From NCBI GenBank assembly GCA_964437365.1, contig CAYTGM010000019.1:38511-102510 (forward strand): 64,000 nucleotides of DNA, given 5' to 3'. Under the pieces are notes generated by a model, which did no database searches, was not told the DNA's origin, and saw only the letters and a program-made list of their open reading frames with translations. The DNA is from CAYTGM01 sp964437365 (GTDB taxonomy: Bacteria > Sumerlaeota > Sumerlaeia > SLMS01). The translations under genes and the position numbers were made by a program. Shown in pieces: positions 16,937 through 25,741 of this stretch; the stretch's first letter is position 1, and every line of letters starts with the position of its first letter.

Positions 16937-18562
16937 TTACCTAAGATAGGGGCTTCCGTTACGTCCACTTCCTCTTGGCAAAGGAAGGATCGTCACCAAC
17001 AGGAAAAGGCAAATCAGTATGAAAATTGGTACGCCAAACAAAATGTACCGGGTAGTCATCATCATCGCGATCACCAGGACGATGCAAGCCGTGATTACGC
17101 CAATAGAAAAGAGAACGCGTCGTAGAACCGATCCCGCGAAGCCTTCAAAACGCCGAATGTCCGCTTCATGAATACGAATCCTCAGCTGCTCGCGCTCAAG
17201 GCGATGAATAATAAAGCCGAGTTCACGAAGTGTCATATACACTTCCTGGGCTCCCTCTTTCACGCGCTCCTTAAAGTCTTTCGACCCAGGAAAGGCAACT
17301 TCGGCGAGCATCTTCTTAACAATAGGTGTCGCCTCACGAACCGCATTAAACCGTGGATTGTACTGAAGAGCAATGCCCTCCACAAGAGATGCTGCCCTCA
17401 GAAGATAGACGAGGTTATTGGGAAGAAGAAGGGGGAATTTGTAAAAGGTATCGATAATATCCTGAGCGATTTCCTGCACTTGTCGTGGTGTTAAATCATT
17501 ATTCAGTTGAATATTTATCATCGTGGAAGCGGCTTCTCTCAGATCGCCTCGATTGATATCAGCATCAACCATCCCCAACGTATAGTAGCCATCAACGATC
17601 GTATCTATATCGCCCTTTGTGACAGCATACACCATTTTCAGAAGTTCCAGTCGCGTTCTTTCCTCGAATTCGAGAGCCATACCGAAATCAAGAACAACGA
17701 GTCGCCCCTGATGATCCACCATGAGATTACCAGGATGAGGATCAGCATGAATAAACCCATGAATGACAGTCATGCGGACATAGGATTCAATGATAAGGTC
17801 AACAATGACTGCTGGATCAACGCCAAGACGTCTGATTTCCTCCGGTCTGTCAACGCGCACACCATCAACGAAATCAATCACAACGATCTGTTTTCGAGTC
17901 AGGTTTTCCACGAAATCGGGAACGTAAATACGCTCATCATTCCTGAAGTTGTGTCGCAATCGGTCTGCATTCTTCATCTCAGAACGAAAGTCCATTTCCA
18001 GATGTATCATGCGCTGGAACTCGGAAATGATCGCATAGGCGCTACGCATGATGTTCTCGTCGAGAAAAATCGCAGCGATATACAAGAGCACCTTAACCGT
18101 TCGAATGTCGTTTTCGACCAACTCCTGAACGCCGGGTCGGAGAACTTTCACCGCAACCTTTTGTCCCTTATACGAAGCTTTGTGGACCTGTCCCAGGCTT
18201 GCAGCGGCGATGGGTTCCTTTTGGAAGTCATCGAAGAGTTCCTCGATCTCCTGGCCGTAGACGCGTGAAATTGTTTCTTTAACATCCTGATAGGGAAATG
18301 GGGGGACGCGATCCTGAAGTTTCTTGAGCTCGAAAGTATATTCAGGCCGGATGATATCCTCGCGCATTGCAAGCACCTGAGCGGCCTTGATAAAGGAAGG
18401 ACCAAGACGCGCCATTGTCGTTCTCAGTTTCCGGGCTCGTTGCCGATGCTGCTTTTCCGTAAGAAGACGGGGGGTCCCGATAAAGAAGAAGCGTCTCCAG
18501 TCTCGAATGAAACTGAGAATAAAGGGGAAGAGAGATAGGAAGACGCGGAGGGATCGAAGCAC
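16937..18562 (-). CDS. UbiB/AarF/ADCK-type atypical kinase
   Basis: The protein has 541 residues with a GTG start. Hallmarks of the family are the alanine-rich loop (PIAAASLGQVHKA), the ATP-binding lysine in VAVKVLRPG, HADPHPGNLMV (catalytic region) and VVLDFGMALEF (metal-binding aspartate). The N-terminal KxGQ motif is altered to KAAQ (K59-Q62) in the PSFIKAAQVLAMR segment. Two membrane helices close the C-terminus (about 475-530). Family members support isoprenoid quinone biosynthesis or membrane lipid homeostasis; with mqnE in the same window the relevant quinone would be menaquinone, though that link is inference. It heads a two-gene unit with the M20 hydrolase. Confidence 0.88.
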   Translation of the reverse strand: MLRSLRVFLSLFPFILSFIRDWRRFFFIGTPRLLTEKQHRQRARKLRTTMARLGPSFIKAAQVLAMREDIIRPEYTFELKKLQDRVPPFPYQDVKETISRVYGQEIEELFDDFQKEPIAAASLGQVHKASYKGQKVAVKVLRPGVQELVENDIRTVKVLLYIAAIFLDENIMRSAYAIISEFQRMIHLEMDFRSEMKNADRLRHNFRNDERIYVPDFVENLTRKQIVVIDFVDGVRVDRPEEIRRLGVDPAVIVDLIIESYVRMTVIHGFIHADPHPGNLMVDHQGRLVVLDFGMALEFEERTRLELLKMVYAVTKGDIDTIVDGYYTLGMVDADINRGDLREAASTMINIQLNNDLTPRQVQEIAQDIIDTFYKFPLLLPNNLVYLLRAASLVEGIALQYNPRFNAVREATPIVKKMLAEVAFPGSKDFKERVKEGAQEVYMTLRELGFIIHRLEREQLRIRIHEADIRRFEGFAGSVLRRVLFSIGVITACIVLVIAMMMTTRYILFGVPIFILICLFLLVTILPLPRGSGRNGSPYLR

Positions 18563-18700
18563 GATAGTTGAAATGACCTGAAAGAATCGGGCTCACCATG
18601 GTGAGACATCACCGGGAGCGCAAGACACAACGCAGGATTTCGGCCGTCTTCGAGGGGGGCATGAGAGGTCAGTCTGTCAATACTGACTCATTCCTTATTG

Positions 18701-20239
18701 TCAGGTCCGCCAGTAGATTTTGAACTTGGTAAAGAGCGAAACCACATAGGCGAGACCGAGAGTTTTGCCCAGTGACCAGAGGAACTTGGCCCAGGGCGTC
18801 GGAAGCTTTCCGAATAGCAGAGCATCCAGACCCGTTAGATTAACAACGGGCGCCAGCAAGTTGCGAATACCCACGTAGGCGATCATCGGATTCTGACCAT
18901 TGGTGATGAGCAGGTTGAATCCGAAACGAAGCCCAAATAGATCGATCCAGATTGTAAGGCAGAGAAGTGAAAGTATCGATAAACCAGTACTTACAAAGTA
19001 GTATGAAGGGGTGGAAGAATCTTTCTTTATTCCTCCTTCTGAGAGGAGAACCTCTTTCGACTGGAGGAGGAAATCAAAAGCACCTGCATCGACGAGGACT
19101 CCCAGGAAAAGCCAGCCGGTACCCCAAAGGAGAAAAGCCTTCAGAAGGTAATCTGTCTTTCCTGAAGTTTTCCAGAAGAGCCAAATGGGGAAGGCAGTCG
19201 TAAGGACAACGGCCGCTAGACAGGGTAAGAGCATGCGCGCTTGAAGAAGCGTGTGGACGAGAACAATACAGAGTAAGATAGAGAGACTTGCGACGGTGAG
19301 TCGTGTCTTGCACTTTGATGATTTTTCAGAGGGACCTCCCGATTTCATCCAATCAAGAAGTATATCTCCGATAATTGTCCCGGGAATAACGATCAGTAAA
19401 TACTTCAGGAAAGCCGGATTATAGAACCATGGGATTGGGTTCCATTTAAGAAAATCGGGAATGGGCAGCTGATCATACTTCAGGAAATGACCAATGAGAC
19501 CTATCAGCATGAACGTCAGCCTTAAGGCGATACTCTTCTGCGACAGGATCCAGACGAGAGATCCGAAAACAGCCATGACAGCAAGAACCCTGATAATGAT
19601 GTCAGATTTTCCAACATAGACACCAAAGATGGTCGAGATTGTTTTCTCTTTCAGGCCGTGGATATCTGGCCAGATAAGATAAGTTAAGAAGGCGAAGGCC
19701 GCGGTAATCCCAACCCCTTTCGTTATCCATCTGACTTTGTCACTTACCTTCCATGGGATACGAGTATAGACAGGGAACAGTAAAAGAAATCCAAGAAGCG
19801 CCAGAAACCAGGTATAGGTAGAAGGGGACGATTCGATCTGATAGGGAATAATCCGTTGAGCGTAGATGGCAAATGCCATGAGGGCAAAACCTCGCCCGAT
19901 AATCCCCAGAGTTATTTTGGGGTACCCCACACCTTTCTTCACTTTGGAGGAGAGAGCGAAAGGGAAGGCGGCTCCCATGGCGAAGAGAAACATCGGGAAC
20001 ACCAGATCAACCCATGTAAATCCTGCATAGGTACCATCGAACCTGACAGACTTGACCGCTTCACCGTCGATGAACCGAGGGTACTGAGCGTGGTACATCC
20101 AATTAGGAAGACCTGTCCAGGGGACGACACCAGATAGGCACATGGTGAGAATCGCGAATCCTCTTAATGCATCGAGGGCGAGAGCTCTGGGCGCCTTCTC
20201 TTTAGCGGTCTTCTTTGGCTCTTTCGTTTCTTCTGCCAC
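18701..20239 (-). CDS. DUF5009 / heparan-alpha-glucosaminide N-acetyltransferase-like membrane protein
   Basis: About 512 residues with some ten or more membrane segments. The N-terminus carries the signature ALDALRGFAILTMCLSG, typical of the acyltransferase family related to lysosomal HGSNAT, followed by FTWVDLVFPMFLFAMGA. GTG at 20239 is preferred because AAGG lies six bases upstream; TTG at 20245 would add two residues. The family is thought to move acetyl groups across the membrane onto sugars, and in environmental bacteria it often accompanies polysaccharide breakdown. No sugar-cleaving enzyme lies beside it here. It is divergent from the ferredoxin operon. Confidence 0.75.
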   Translation of the reverse strand: MAEETKEPKKTAKEKAPRALALDALRGFAILTMCLSGVVPWTGLPNWMYHAQYPRFIDGEAVKSVRFDGTYAGFTWVDLVFPMFLFAMGAAFPFALSSKVKKGVGYPKITLGIIGRGFALMAFAIYAQRIIPYQIESSPSTYTWFLALLGFLLLFPVYTRIPWKVSDKVRWITKGVGITAAFAFLTYLIWPDIHGLKEKTISTIFGVYVGKSDIIIRVLAVMAVFGSLVWILSQKSIALRLTFMLIGLIGHFLKYDQLPIPDFLKWNPIPWFYNPAFLKYLLIVIPGTIIGDILLDWMKSGGPSEKSSKCKTRLTVASLSILLCIVLVHTLLQARMLLPCLAAVVLTTAFPIWLFWKTSGKTDYLLKAFLLWGTGWLFLGVLVDAGAFDFLLQSKEVLLSEGGIKKDSSTPSYYFVSTGLSILSLLCLTIWIDLFGLRFGFNLLITNGQNPMIAYVGIRNLLAPVVNLTGLDALLFGKLPTPWAKFLWSLGKTLGLAYVVSLFTKFKIYWRT

Positions 20240-20505
20240 GGGCAACCTTGCGAGTGCGTTGATTTGAAGAGGTTTTCCTGATGCGGATGGTGAGAAGTCG
20301 CAAGGCTTTTGAAGAAAGAATTCTCTGGTCCTCCAAGGAAAAATGGAGAATGATTGGAGCTCAATACCGTATTTGCTGTTAGCTGGTCAGGCTGAGAATT
20401 GAGTTTCCCCCGGCTGGTCAGATGCTTGCTTCGTATTGATACGTTTACCATAAGTGGGTGAAGGTGATCCCCACAAACACATCGATGCCATAAGGATTTT
20501 AATCA

Positions 20506-20817
20506 ATGCCCAAAGTTACCTTTCTTCCCATCAATAAGACCGTTGAAGCAGAAGTGGGCCAGAATCTACTGGAAATAGCTGAAGAAGCCGGAATCGGGAT
20601 GGAACATGCCTGCGGAGGAGTCTGCGCCTGCTCAACATGCCACTGTATCATTAAGAACGGTACCGACGACGGTGTCGAAGAGCAGGAAGATGAGGAAATG
20701 GACACGCTGGATAAGCTCTGCCCCGAGCAGACTCTCCACAGCCGACTCGGATGTCAGACAAAGGTCATCGGTGACGTAACCGTAGAAATCTTCAACTGGC
20801 CACCACGTGAACTGTAA
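20506..20817 (+). CDS. fdx: ISC-type [2Fe-2S] ferredoxin
   Basis: The protein has 103 residues. The cluster-binding cysteines are in HACGGVCACSTCHC (C36, C42, C45 in the C-x5-C-x2-C spacing) with the fourth in LGCQTK. The acidic stretch between them (EEQEDEEMDTLDKL) is typical of adrenodoxin-like, ISC-type ferredoxins that supply electrons for iron-sulfur cluster assembly. It heads an operon with iscX, a methyltransferase and a Rieske protein. The usual neighbours iscU, hscA and hscB are absent from this window. Confidence 0.93.
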   Translation: MPKVTFLPINKTVEAEVGQNLLEIAEEAGIGMEHACGGVCACSTCHCIIKNGTDDGVEEQEDEEMDTLDKLCPEQTLHSRLGCQTKVIGDVTVEIFNWPPREL

Positions 20818-20868
20818 CAGGATGAAACAACTGGAAATTAATGGTATGAAACAAAGAGAGAGTATATA

Positions 20869-21081
20869 ATGGAATACAGCTGGACAGACCTCGACGACAT
20901 TGCCATCGAACTTTATGAAAAGCATCCTGATGTGGATCCCCTTCAGGTCAGATTTACTGACTTGCTGGACTGGGTATTAGAATTGGAAGGATTCACAGGG
21001 AAAAAAGAGGAATCCAACGAGGCTAAACTGGAAGCAATTCAAATGGCCTGGTTAGAGGAATATAAGGATAATCAGGATTAA
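20869..21081 (+). CDS. iscX: IscX (Fe-S cluster assembly accessory protein)
   Basis: This 70-residue acidic protein starts WTDLDDIAIELYEKHPDVDP and has VRFTDLLDWVLEL, as in IscX. IscX binds IscS and iron and modulates cluster assembly. In Escherichia coli it ends the isc operon directly after fdx; the same fdx-iscX order is kept here without the rest of the operon. A GAGAG-type ribosome site precedes the ATG. Its stop codon is followed immediately by the next gene. Confidence 0.9.
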   Translation: MEYSWTDLDDIAIELYEKHPDVDPLQVRFTDLLDWVLELEGFTGKKEESNEAKLEAIQMAWLEEYKDNQD

Positions 21082-21084
21082 TTG

Positions 21085-22053
21085 ATGGCTGCACGCGGTG
21101 CACTCGGAGCAACACACTGGAAGACTCTGGTGGGTAAGAACAAGCCACCGGTCAGTGATGCGTTCAGGCCCAACCTGCAATGTCCCGATGATGACGCCCC
21201 TCTGGATTACCTTGAACATGAAAGAAACTTCCACTGCCCTTCCTGCAGCCGCATCTATACACCCGATGAATTCTATCTCAGTTTACGACCTTCCAACGAC
21301 TATTACCAACTTTCTGATAAGCGATTGGATAAACTGACCGAGCAGGTAAAGACCGATAACAGATTCGTTGAGTCTCCTCAAAATGAATTCCCGAGCACAT
21401 GGGCACTTGTGGAAAGTATTTTGCCCTCCTTTGCAGGAAAAAAGGTTCTAGACCTCTGCTGTGGGCATGGCTGGGCAGCAGCCTACTTTGCAAAGTGTCA
21501 TGCTGAAGTGGCAGCACTCGATATTGTTGCTGGAGATGGAGGACTTCGAAGTGCTCACGAGCATTGCAAGAGCCTCGACAATCCCCCCGACTTCTTCCAG
21601 GGTGACGTTTGCAGACTTCCCTTCCAGTCAGGGCTGTTTGATGTTGTCTTTACTTCCAGTGTGATCCATCAGATACCTCGGCCGGAAAGGCTTCTGAAAG
21701 AAATTAGTCGTACCCTCGCTGATGGTGGAGTATATATCGCCATTAACGAAGAAACACAACAAGGCAGACTGGTGCAAAGTACTCGAGCCTCCTCTGCCGA
21801 TCCGAGAGATCGTGGCAGAAAGATGAGCCATGCAGACTTCAAGGCACTTTTCAAAGAAGGTTTTCTCGATCTTGAAGTTCTAATCGATCAAAGTGATATG
21901 CAGCAAAATCTCCATTCGCGATCTTTTCTCGGAAGAATAAAGAAATCCTGGCGCAACCACACAACTAACGAACCACGAGTCATGCTGGGCCGACATCAGA
22001 AGGAATTTGATTTTTCCAAGCTGAACCTGATGCGCAAAAGAGAGGCAAAATGA
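21085..22053 (+). CDS. SAM-dependent methyltransferase with N-terminal Trm112-like zinc ribbon
   Basis: About 322 residues. The N-terminus carries a zinc-ribbon-like segment with two cysteine sites (LQCPDDDAPL and FHCPSCSRIY). The central class I methyltransferase fold shows motif I as VLDLCCGHGWAAAYF, then ALDIVAGDG, and FDVVFTSSVIHQIPRPE. ATG at 21085 is preferred; a TTG lies directly before it. Translation is coupled on both sides: the start is three bases after the iscX stop, and the last bases overlap the Rieske gene (ATGATGA). The substrate cannot be read. Its place in an iron-sulfur operon may point to quinone or cofactor methylation. Confidence 0.75.
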   Translation: MAARGALGATHWKTLVGKNKPPVSDAFRPNLQCPDDDAPLDYLEHERNFHCPSCSRIYTPDEFYLSLRPSNDYYQLSDKRLDKLTEQVKTDNRFVESPQNEFPSTWALVESILPSFAGKKVLDLCCGHGWAAAYFAKCHAEVAALDIVAGDGGLRSAHEHCKSLDNPPDFFQGDVCRLPFQSGLFDVVFTSSVIHQIPRPERLLKEISRTLADGGVYIAINEETQQGRLVQSTRASSADPRDRGRKMSHADFKALFKEGFLDLEVLIDQSDMQQNLHSRSFLGRIKKSWRNHTTNEPRVMLGRHQKEFDFSKLNLMRKREAK

Positions 22054-22355
22054 TGAGTAACCCCGTCGCCAAAATTGATGACCTGAAAGAAGGGAATCCC
22101 ATTCGTGTAAACCATGATGGGAAGGAAGTCGCTCTCTTTAAGGTTGAAGATTCTGTGTATGCTATAAGTGCTCAATGCCCGCATAGACAGGGGCCACTGG
22201 ATGATGCCGATCTGGAGGATGGCTTTATTGCCGTTTGTCCCTGGCACGGCTGGAGGTTCGACATCAGAACAGGAAAATCACCAACGCACCCAGCCCAAGT
22301 AAGCTGCTATCAGGTGAATATCAAAAACGGTGAGATCTATCTCTCTGCGAAATAA
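22050..22355 (+). CDS. Rieske-type [2Fe-2S] protein (NirD/ferredoxin-like)
   Basis: The protein has 101 residues, with the two Rieske ligand motifs CPHRQGPLDD (C-x-H) and CPWHGWRFD (C-x-x-H) about 18 residues apart. Its size and lack of a membrane anchor match soluble Rieske ferredoxins and nitrite reductase small-subunit-like proteins. The start overlaps the stop of the methyltransferase; a second ATG lies at 22053. No oxygenase or nitrite reductase large subunit is near. It may be an electron carrier for a reaction linked to the upstream methyltransferase. Confidence 0.88.
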   Translation: MMSNPVAKIDDLKEGNPIRVNHDGKEVALFKVEDSVYAISAQCPHRQGPLDDADLEDGFIAVCPWHGWRFDIRTGKSPTHPAQVSCYQVNIKNGEIYLSAK

Positions 22356-22375
22356 CCGGGGACAAAGAATCCGCT

Positions 22376-23269
22376 TTGTATTTATTTAAATTCCTTAAAA
22401 GGCGTTCGCATCCGTCGATGAATGCTGAGATGCAGCATCAGGCTCACCCCGAAGCCATGGCAAAGAACTTTTTAGCATGGTCCAGGAAGAAAATCTTGTC
22501 GGATAAGTCCAAGCTTTCATGGGCTGATATAGACGCTGTCATTTCACAAGAAGCGGAAAATTATAGGAGCGAACAAGCTCCACTCCCCCTGGTGGAAAAC
22601 ACGGCGGCGTTTATCGGTGAACGCTTTATCAAGAAATTCGGTGGAGAGTGGGCCGAGGACGAAACCTATGGGATGATCATTTCCTCTTTTCAGGGTAAGG
22701 ATTCAGGATTCGATCCTTTCGCCCTTTCTGAACGTGCATGGGAAATTGGAGAGAGGAACTTTCTTGGCTCTTTCTTCTCAGCAGTCCCGAAGCGACTTTC
22801 TCATGAAAAAAAAATCCGCCCCGAATGGACCGAAGCACAAAAGAAGTTCAGGGAAATTCTTAATGGCAAGGAACTGGACAACGGCTCAATTGTTCGAATC
22901 ATTGAAGTCTTCCGCGACAACTGGGAGGCTTGTTTCGGAAGGGAGTTGCCGCTCAGCCTGATCGGACTCAAAGAACTCGATAAATACCTCCAGTCCCATT
23001 ATATATTAAACTTCCTTTCCATTGAAGAGCTCATCGCCGCAGGCCTCTATACAGGTGAAATTGGAAGACAACTCTTCGGCGGAGAATGGATAATACCAGA
23101 ATCAAAGCGGTCTGACCGAATCGCCTTGAGATATCCAGAATTGGACTACTTCCCGGTTGGACGTATCTTCAAGATGATGACTGAAAAGCCTGAAAAAGAA
23201 CCGCTGGACGAGTATATCAGGCTTATTCCTTCAGCCAGAAAAGAACTTCGAGAATCAGGTGTTCACTAA
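22376..23269 (+). CDS. Hypothetical protein with two related GEW-type domains
   Basis: Up to 297 residues, no membrane segment or signal. Two halves carry a similar pattern, first AAFIGERFIKKFGGEWAED (about residues 75-95) and then AGLYTGEIGRQLFGGEWI (about 222-240), each followed by an acidic or proline-rich strand and ending in a segment naming a tyrosine or phenylalanine pair. This suggests an internal duplication. The start is uncertain: TTG at 22376 gives the longest form, ATG at 22418 a 283-residue form; neither has a strong ribosome site. It follows the Rieske gene by 20 bp and overlaps the convergent proB gene by 15 bp. Function unknown. Confidence 0.65.
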   Translation: MYLFKFLKRRSHPSMNAEMQHQAHPEAMAKNFLAWSRKKILSDKSKLSWADIDAVISQEAENYRSEQAPLPLVENTAAFIGERFIKKFGGEWAEDETYGMIISSFQGKDSGFDPFALSERAWEIGERNFLGSFFSAVPKRLSHEKKIRPEWTEAQKKFREILNGKELDNGSIVRIIEVFRDNWEACFGRELPLSLIGLKELDKYLQSHYILNFLSIEELIAAGLYTGEIGRQLFGGEWIIPESKRSDRIALRYPELDYFPVGRIFKMMTEKPEKEPLDEYIRLIPSARKELRESGVH

Positions 23270-24403
23270 GGCAATATTATCGGAGTGGATGACTTCCTTA
23301 TAATCTGCCCGTTCACCAAGGATGGATGCGATTTCCTCAATCTTGACGCCGATAATCTTTCCGACTTCTTCACAAGAATAGTTTACAACACCCTGAGCAA
23401 CAATCTGATCTGATGGGTCTTTAATCGTTACGACGTCTCCCCTTTCAAACTTGCCACTCGCGCTGGCAATTCCAACTGAGAGAAGAGACTTTCTCTGACG
23501 AACCAGAGCCTTAGTGGCTCCTGCATCGATATATATCGTTCCCTTGGCACGAGTAGACAGCACCCAGTGTCGCCTCGAATCTCCTGCTCTTCGGTCTTTT
23601 TGTGTCAGGAAAAGTGTTCCTTCAAAATCACCCGAGATAACCTCTTGAAGTTTCCCTGGTTTAAGACCGTTCGTAATGACAACCGCTACCCCATGCGATG
23701 TCGCATGAGCAGCCGCTTGAATTTTCGTTTCCATTCCACCGAGACCGAGTGAACTGCCACCCTGCTTGACAAACTGACGTGTCCCATCATCAACCTGCTT
23801 AACGACAGGGACAAGGGTTGCGTCTGGTGATGAGGGGTGATCTGTCATCAGACCGTCTATATTGCTGAGGACAACGAGCAGGTCAGCTTCAACTTTTGCT
23901 GATACCATAGCTGAAAGTAAGTCGTTGTCGCCGAACTTCAACTCATCGATCGTCGTCGAGTCATTTTCGTTGATGATGGGGATCACGTTTTTGGAGAGCA
24001 GCTCTCCGAGTGCGTTGCGCGCATTGAGATACCTCCGTCGATCATCCATATCGGAGCGGTTCAGCAAGACCTGACCGATGATGATTTCGTGCTGGCGGAA
24101 AACTCGAGCATAGGCTTCGATCAAAGCTCCCTGACCAATCGCTGCCACAGCTTGAAGCTCAGGTATAGACGTAGGCCTTTTCTTCAGTCCAAGAATACCC
24201 CGCCCGGCAGCAACGGCACCACTTGATACAAGAAGAACCTGAATGCCTCTTTGATGCATGTCAGCAAGGTCATGGCAGATCTGCTCAAGGCGTTCCTCGT
24301 GGATCCCGCCCTCTTCTCGAGCGAGCACATTCGAACCCACTTTAACAACAACTCTCTTAAGAGTTGTCTTTGGAAAGGGCCAATGTTTCTTTATCTCTTC
24401 CAC
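23255..24403 (-). CDS. proB: Glutamate 5-kinase with C-terminal PUA domain
   Basis: The protein has 382 residues. It phosphorylates glutamate in the first step of proline synthesis. The amino acid kinase domain shows VVVKVGSNVLAREEGG, LVSSGAVAAGRGILGL, IPIINENDSTTIDELKFGDND and the nucleotide-binding LGLGGMETKIQAA. A PUA domain follows from about residue 280 (GTIYIDAGATKAL). The start is GTG at 24403. It lies 33 bp after ychF on the same strand, and its stop overlaps the hypothetical gene on the other strand. proA is not in the window. Confidence 0.96.
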   Translation of the reverse strand: MEEIKKHWPFPKTTLKRVVVKVGSNVLAREEGGIHEERLEQICHDLADMHQRGIQVLLVSSGAVAAGRGILGLKKRPTSIPELQAVAAIGQGALIEAYARVFRQHEIIIGQVLLNRSDMDDRRRYLNARNALGELLSKNVIPIINENDSTTIDELKFGDNDLLSAMVSAKVEADLLVVLSNIDGLMTDHPSSPDATLVPVVKQVDDGTRQFVKQGGSSLGLGGMETKIQAAAHATSHGVAVVITNGLKPGKLQEVISGDFEGTLFLTQKDRRAGDSRRHWVLSTRAKGTIYIDAGATKALVRQRKSLLSVGIASASGKFERGDVVTIKDPSDQIVAQGVVNYSCEEVGKIIGVKIEEIASILGERADYKEVIHSDNIALVNT

Positions 24404-24436
24404 GGTTTAACTGAGCCTTGTCTATATATTTCGGAA

Positions 24437-25537
24437 TCAGGATCCGCCGATTCTGAAATTACATACATCACCATCCTTCATGATGTAGTCTTTACCTTCA
24501 ACCCTCAACTTGCCCGCTTCTTTTGCGGCGCTCATGCTACCAGCATCCTTTACATCGTCAAAAGCAACGACTTCAGCTCGGATGAAGAGCTTCTCGAAGT
24601 CCGTGTGTATGACACCCGCACATTGAGGGGCTGCCCAGCCTCTCTTGAAAGTCCACGCGCGGACTTCCTTCTCCCCTGCTGTCAGATAGGTACCAAGCCC
24701 AAGAAGATGATAAGCCGCATGTACCAGTCGATCGAGTCCACTTTGCTCAAGACCAAGCTCTTCGAGAAACATCGCACGTTCTTCTCCTTCAAGCTGAGCA
24801 ATCTCTGACTCAACCTTGGCTGAGACAACAACGACTTCAGCGTCCAGGTCTGAGGCAAAGTCGCGAACCTTCTTAACCAACTCATTACTTTCGGCATTGG
24901 CGACTTCATCTTCGGCTACGTTGCAGACATAAAGAATCGGCTTCGATGTCAGAAGCTGGTAACCTTTCAGCCAGGGCATTTCCTCATCAGTGGAGACCGA
25001 AGCTTTTGCAAACTTCCCTTCTTCGAGAACTTTGAGTACCTTCTTCTGAAATTCCAGTTCCGGTTCGAGCTTCTTATCCCCTCGAGCCAGCTTGACCATT
25101 TTCTCAATCCGCTTTTCCATGGAGGCAACATCGGCGAGGATCAGCTCGAGGTTGATCGTTTCGATATCATCCAGGGGATCGATCTTACCAGAGACGTGCG
25201 TGATATCATCATCTTCAAAACAGCGAACCACTTCAACAATCGCATCAACTTCACGGATATGAGACAGGAACTGATTTCCAAGACCCTCTCCTTTTGAAGC
25301 GCCTCGAACCAGGCCAGCAATATCCACAAATTCAAAGGCTGTAGGGATCACTTTCTGTGGGTTCACCATCTTAGCCAGAACGTCGAGTCGCGGATCGGGG
25401 ACTTCGACCACTCCCACGTTGGGATCAATTGTGCAGAATGGGTAATTTGCTGCTTCTGCACCTGCAGCGGTGATAGCATTGAAAAGAGTGCTCTTACCAA
25501 CGTTTGGAAGTCCGACGATACCTGCCTGAAGTGCCAT
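24437..25537 (-). CDS. ychF: YchF/Ola1-type ATPase
   Basis: The protein has 366 residues, the family's usual length. The P-loop is GLPNVGKSTLFNAIT, followed by DPNVGVVEVPD and VDIAGLVRGASKGEGLGNQFL. The C-terminal TGS domain ends with EGKDYIMKDGDVCNFRIGG. Family members hydrolyse ATP, bind the ribosome and affect stress responses. It is followed by proB on the same strand and is divergent from the WecA-like gene. Confidence 0.97.
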   Translation of the reverse strand: MALQAGIVGLPNVGKSTLFNAITAAGAEAANYPFCTIDPNVGVVEVPDPRLDVLAKMVNPQKVIPTAFEFVDIAGLVRGASKGEGLGNQFLSHIREVDAIVEVVRCFEDDDITHVSGKIDPLDDIETINLELILADVASMEKRIEKMVKLARGDKKLEPELEFQKKVLKVLEEGKFAKASVSTDEEMPWLKGYQLLTSKPILYVCNVAEDEVANAESNELVKKVRDFASDLDAEVVVVSAKVESEIAQLEGEERAMFLEELGLEQSGLDRLVHAAYHLLGLGTYLTAGEKEVRAWTFKRGWAAPQCAGVIHTDFEKLFIRAEVVAFDDVKDAGSMSAAKEAGKLRVEGKDYIMKDGDVCNFRIGGS

Positions 25538-25741
25538 TTGTTGTCACTTTCCCAATTATGGAATAATTCTGAGAACCGAACCTTCGATTCGGGTGCGCTT
25601 TGTGGCCGACTCTACCCGGAGGATGCAACTGCTAAGACAACTGGAGAGGGAACCGAACTCCGACAGTTCTTTTTTCTGGCCCTCTTTGACGACTGCAACG
25701 ATGATCGCACCTAGACTTTAGAAGAGAAGGGTATTCTTAAA

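Noticed and set aside
17507..18268. 253-codon plus-strand reading frame
   Set aside because: It lies antisense to the well-supported UbiB-like gene, has no ribosome site and no recognisable domain.
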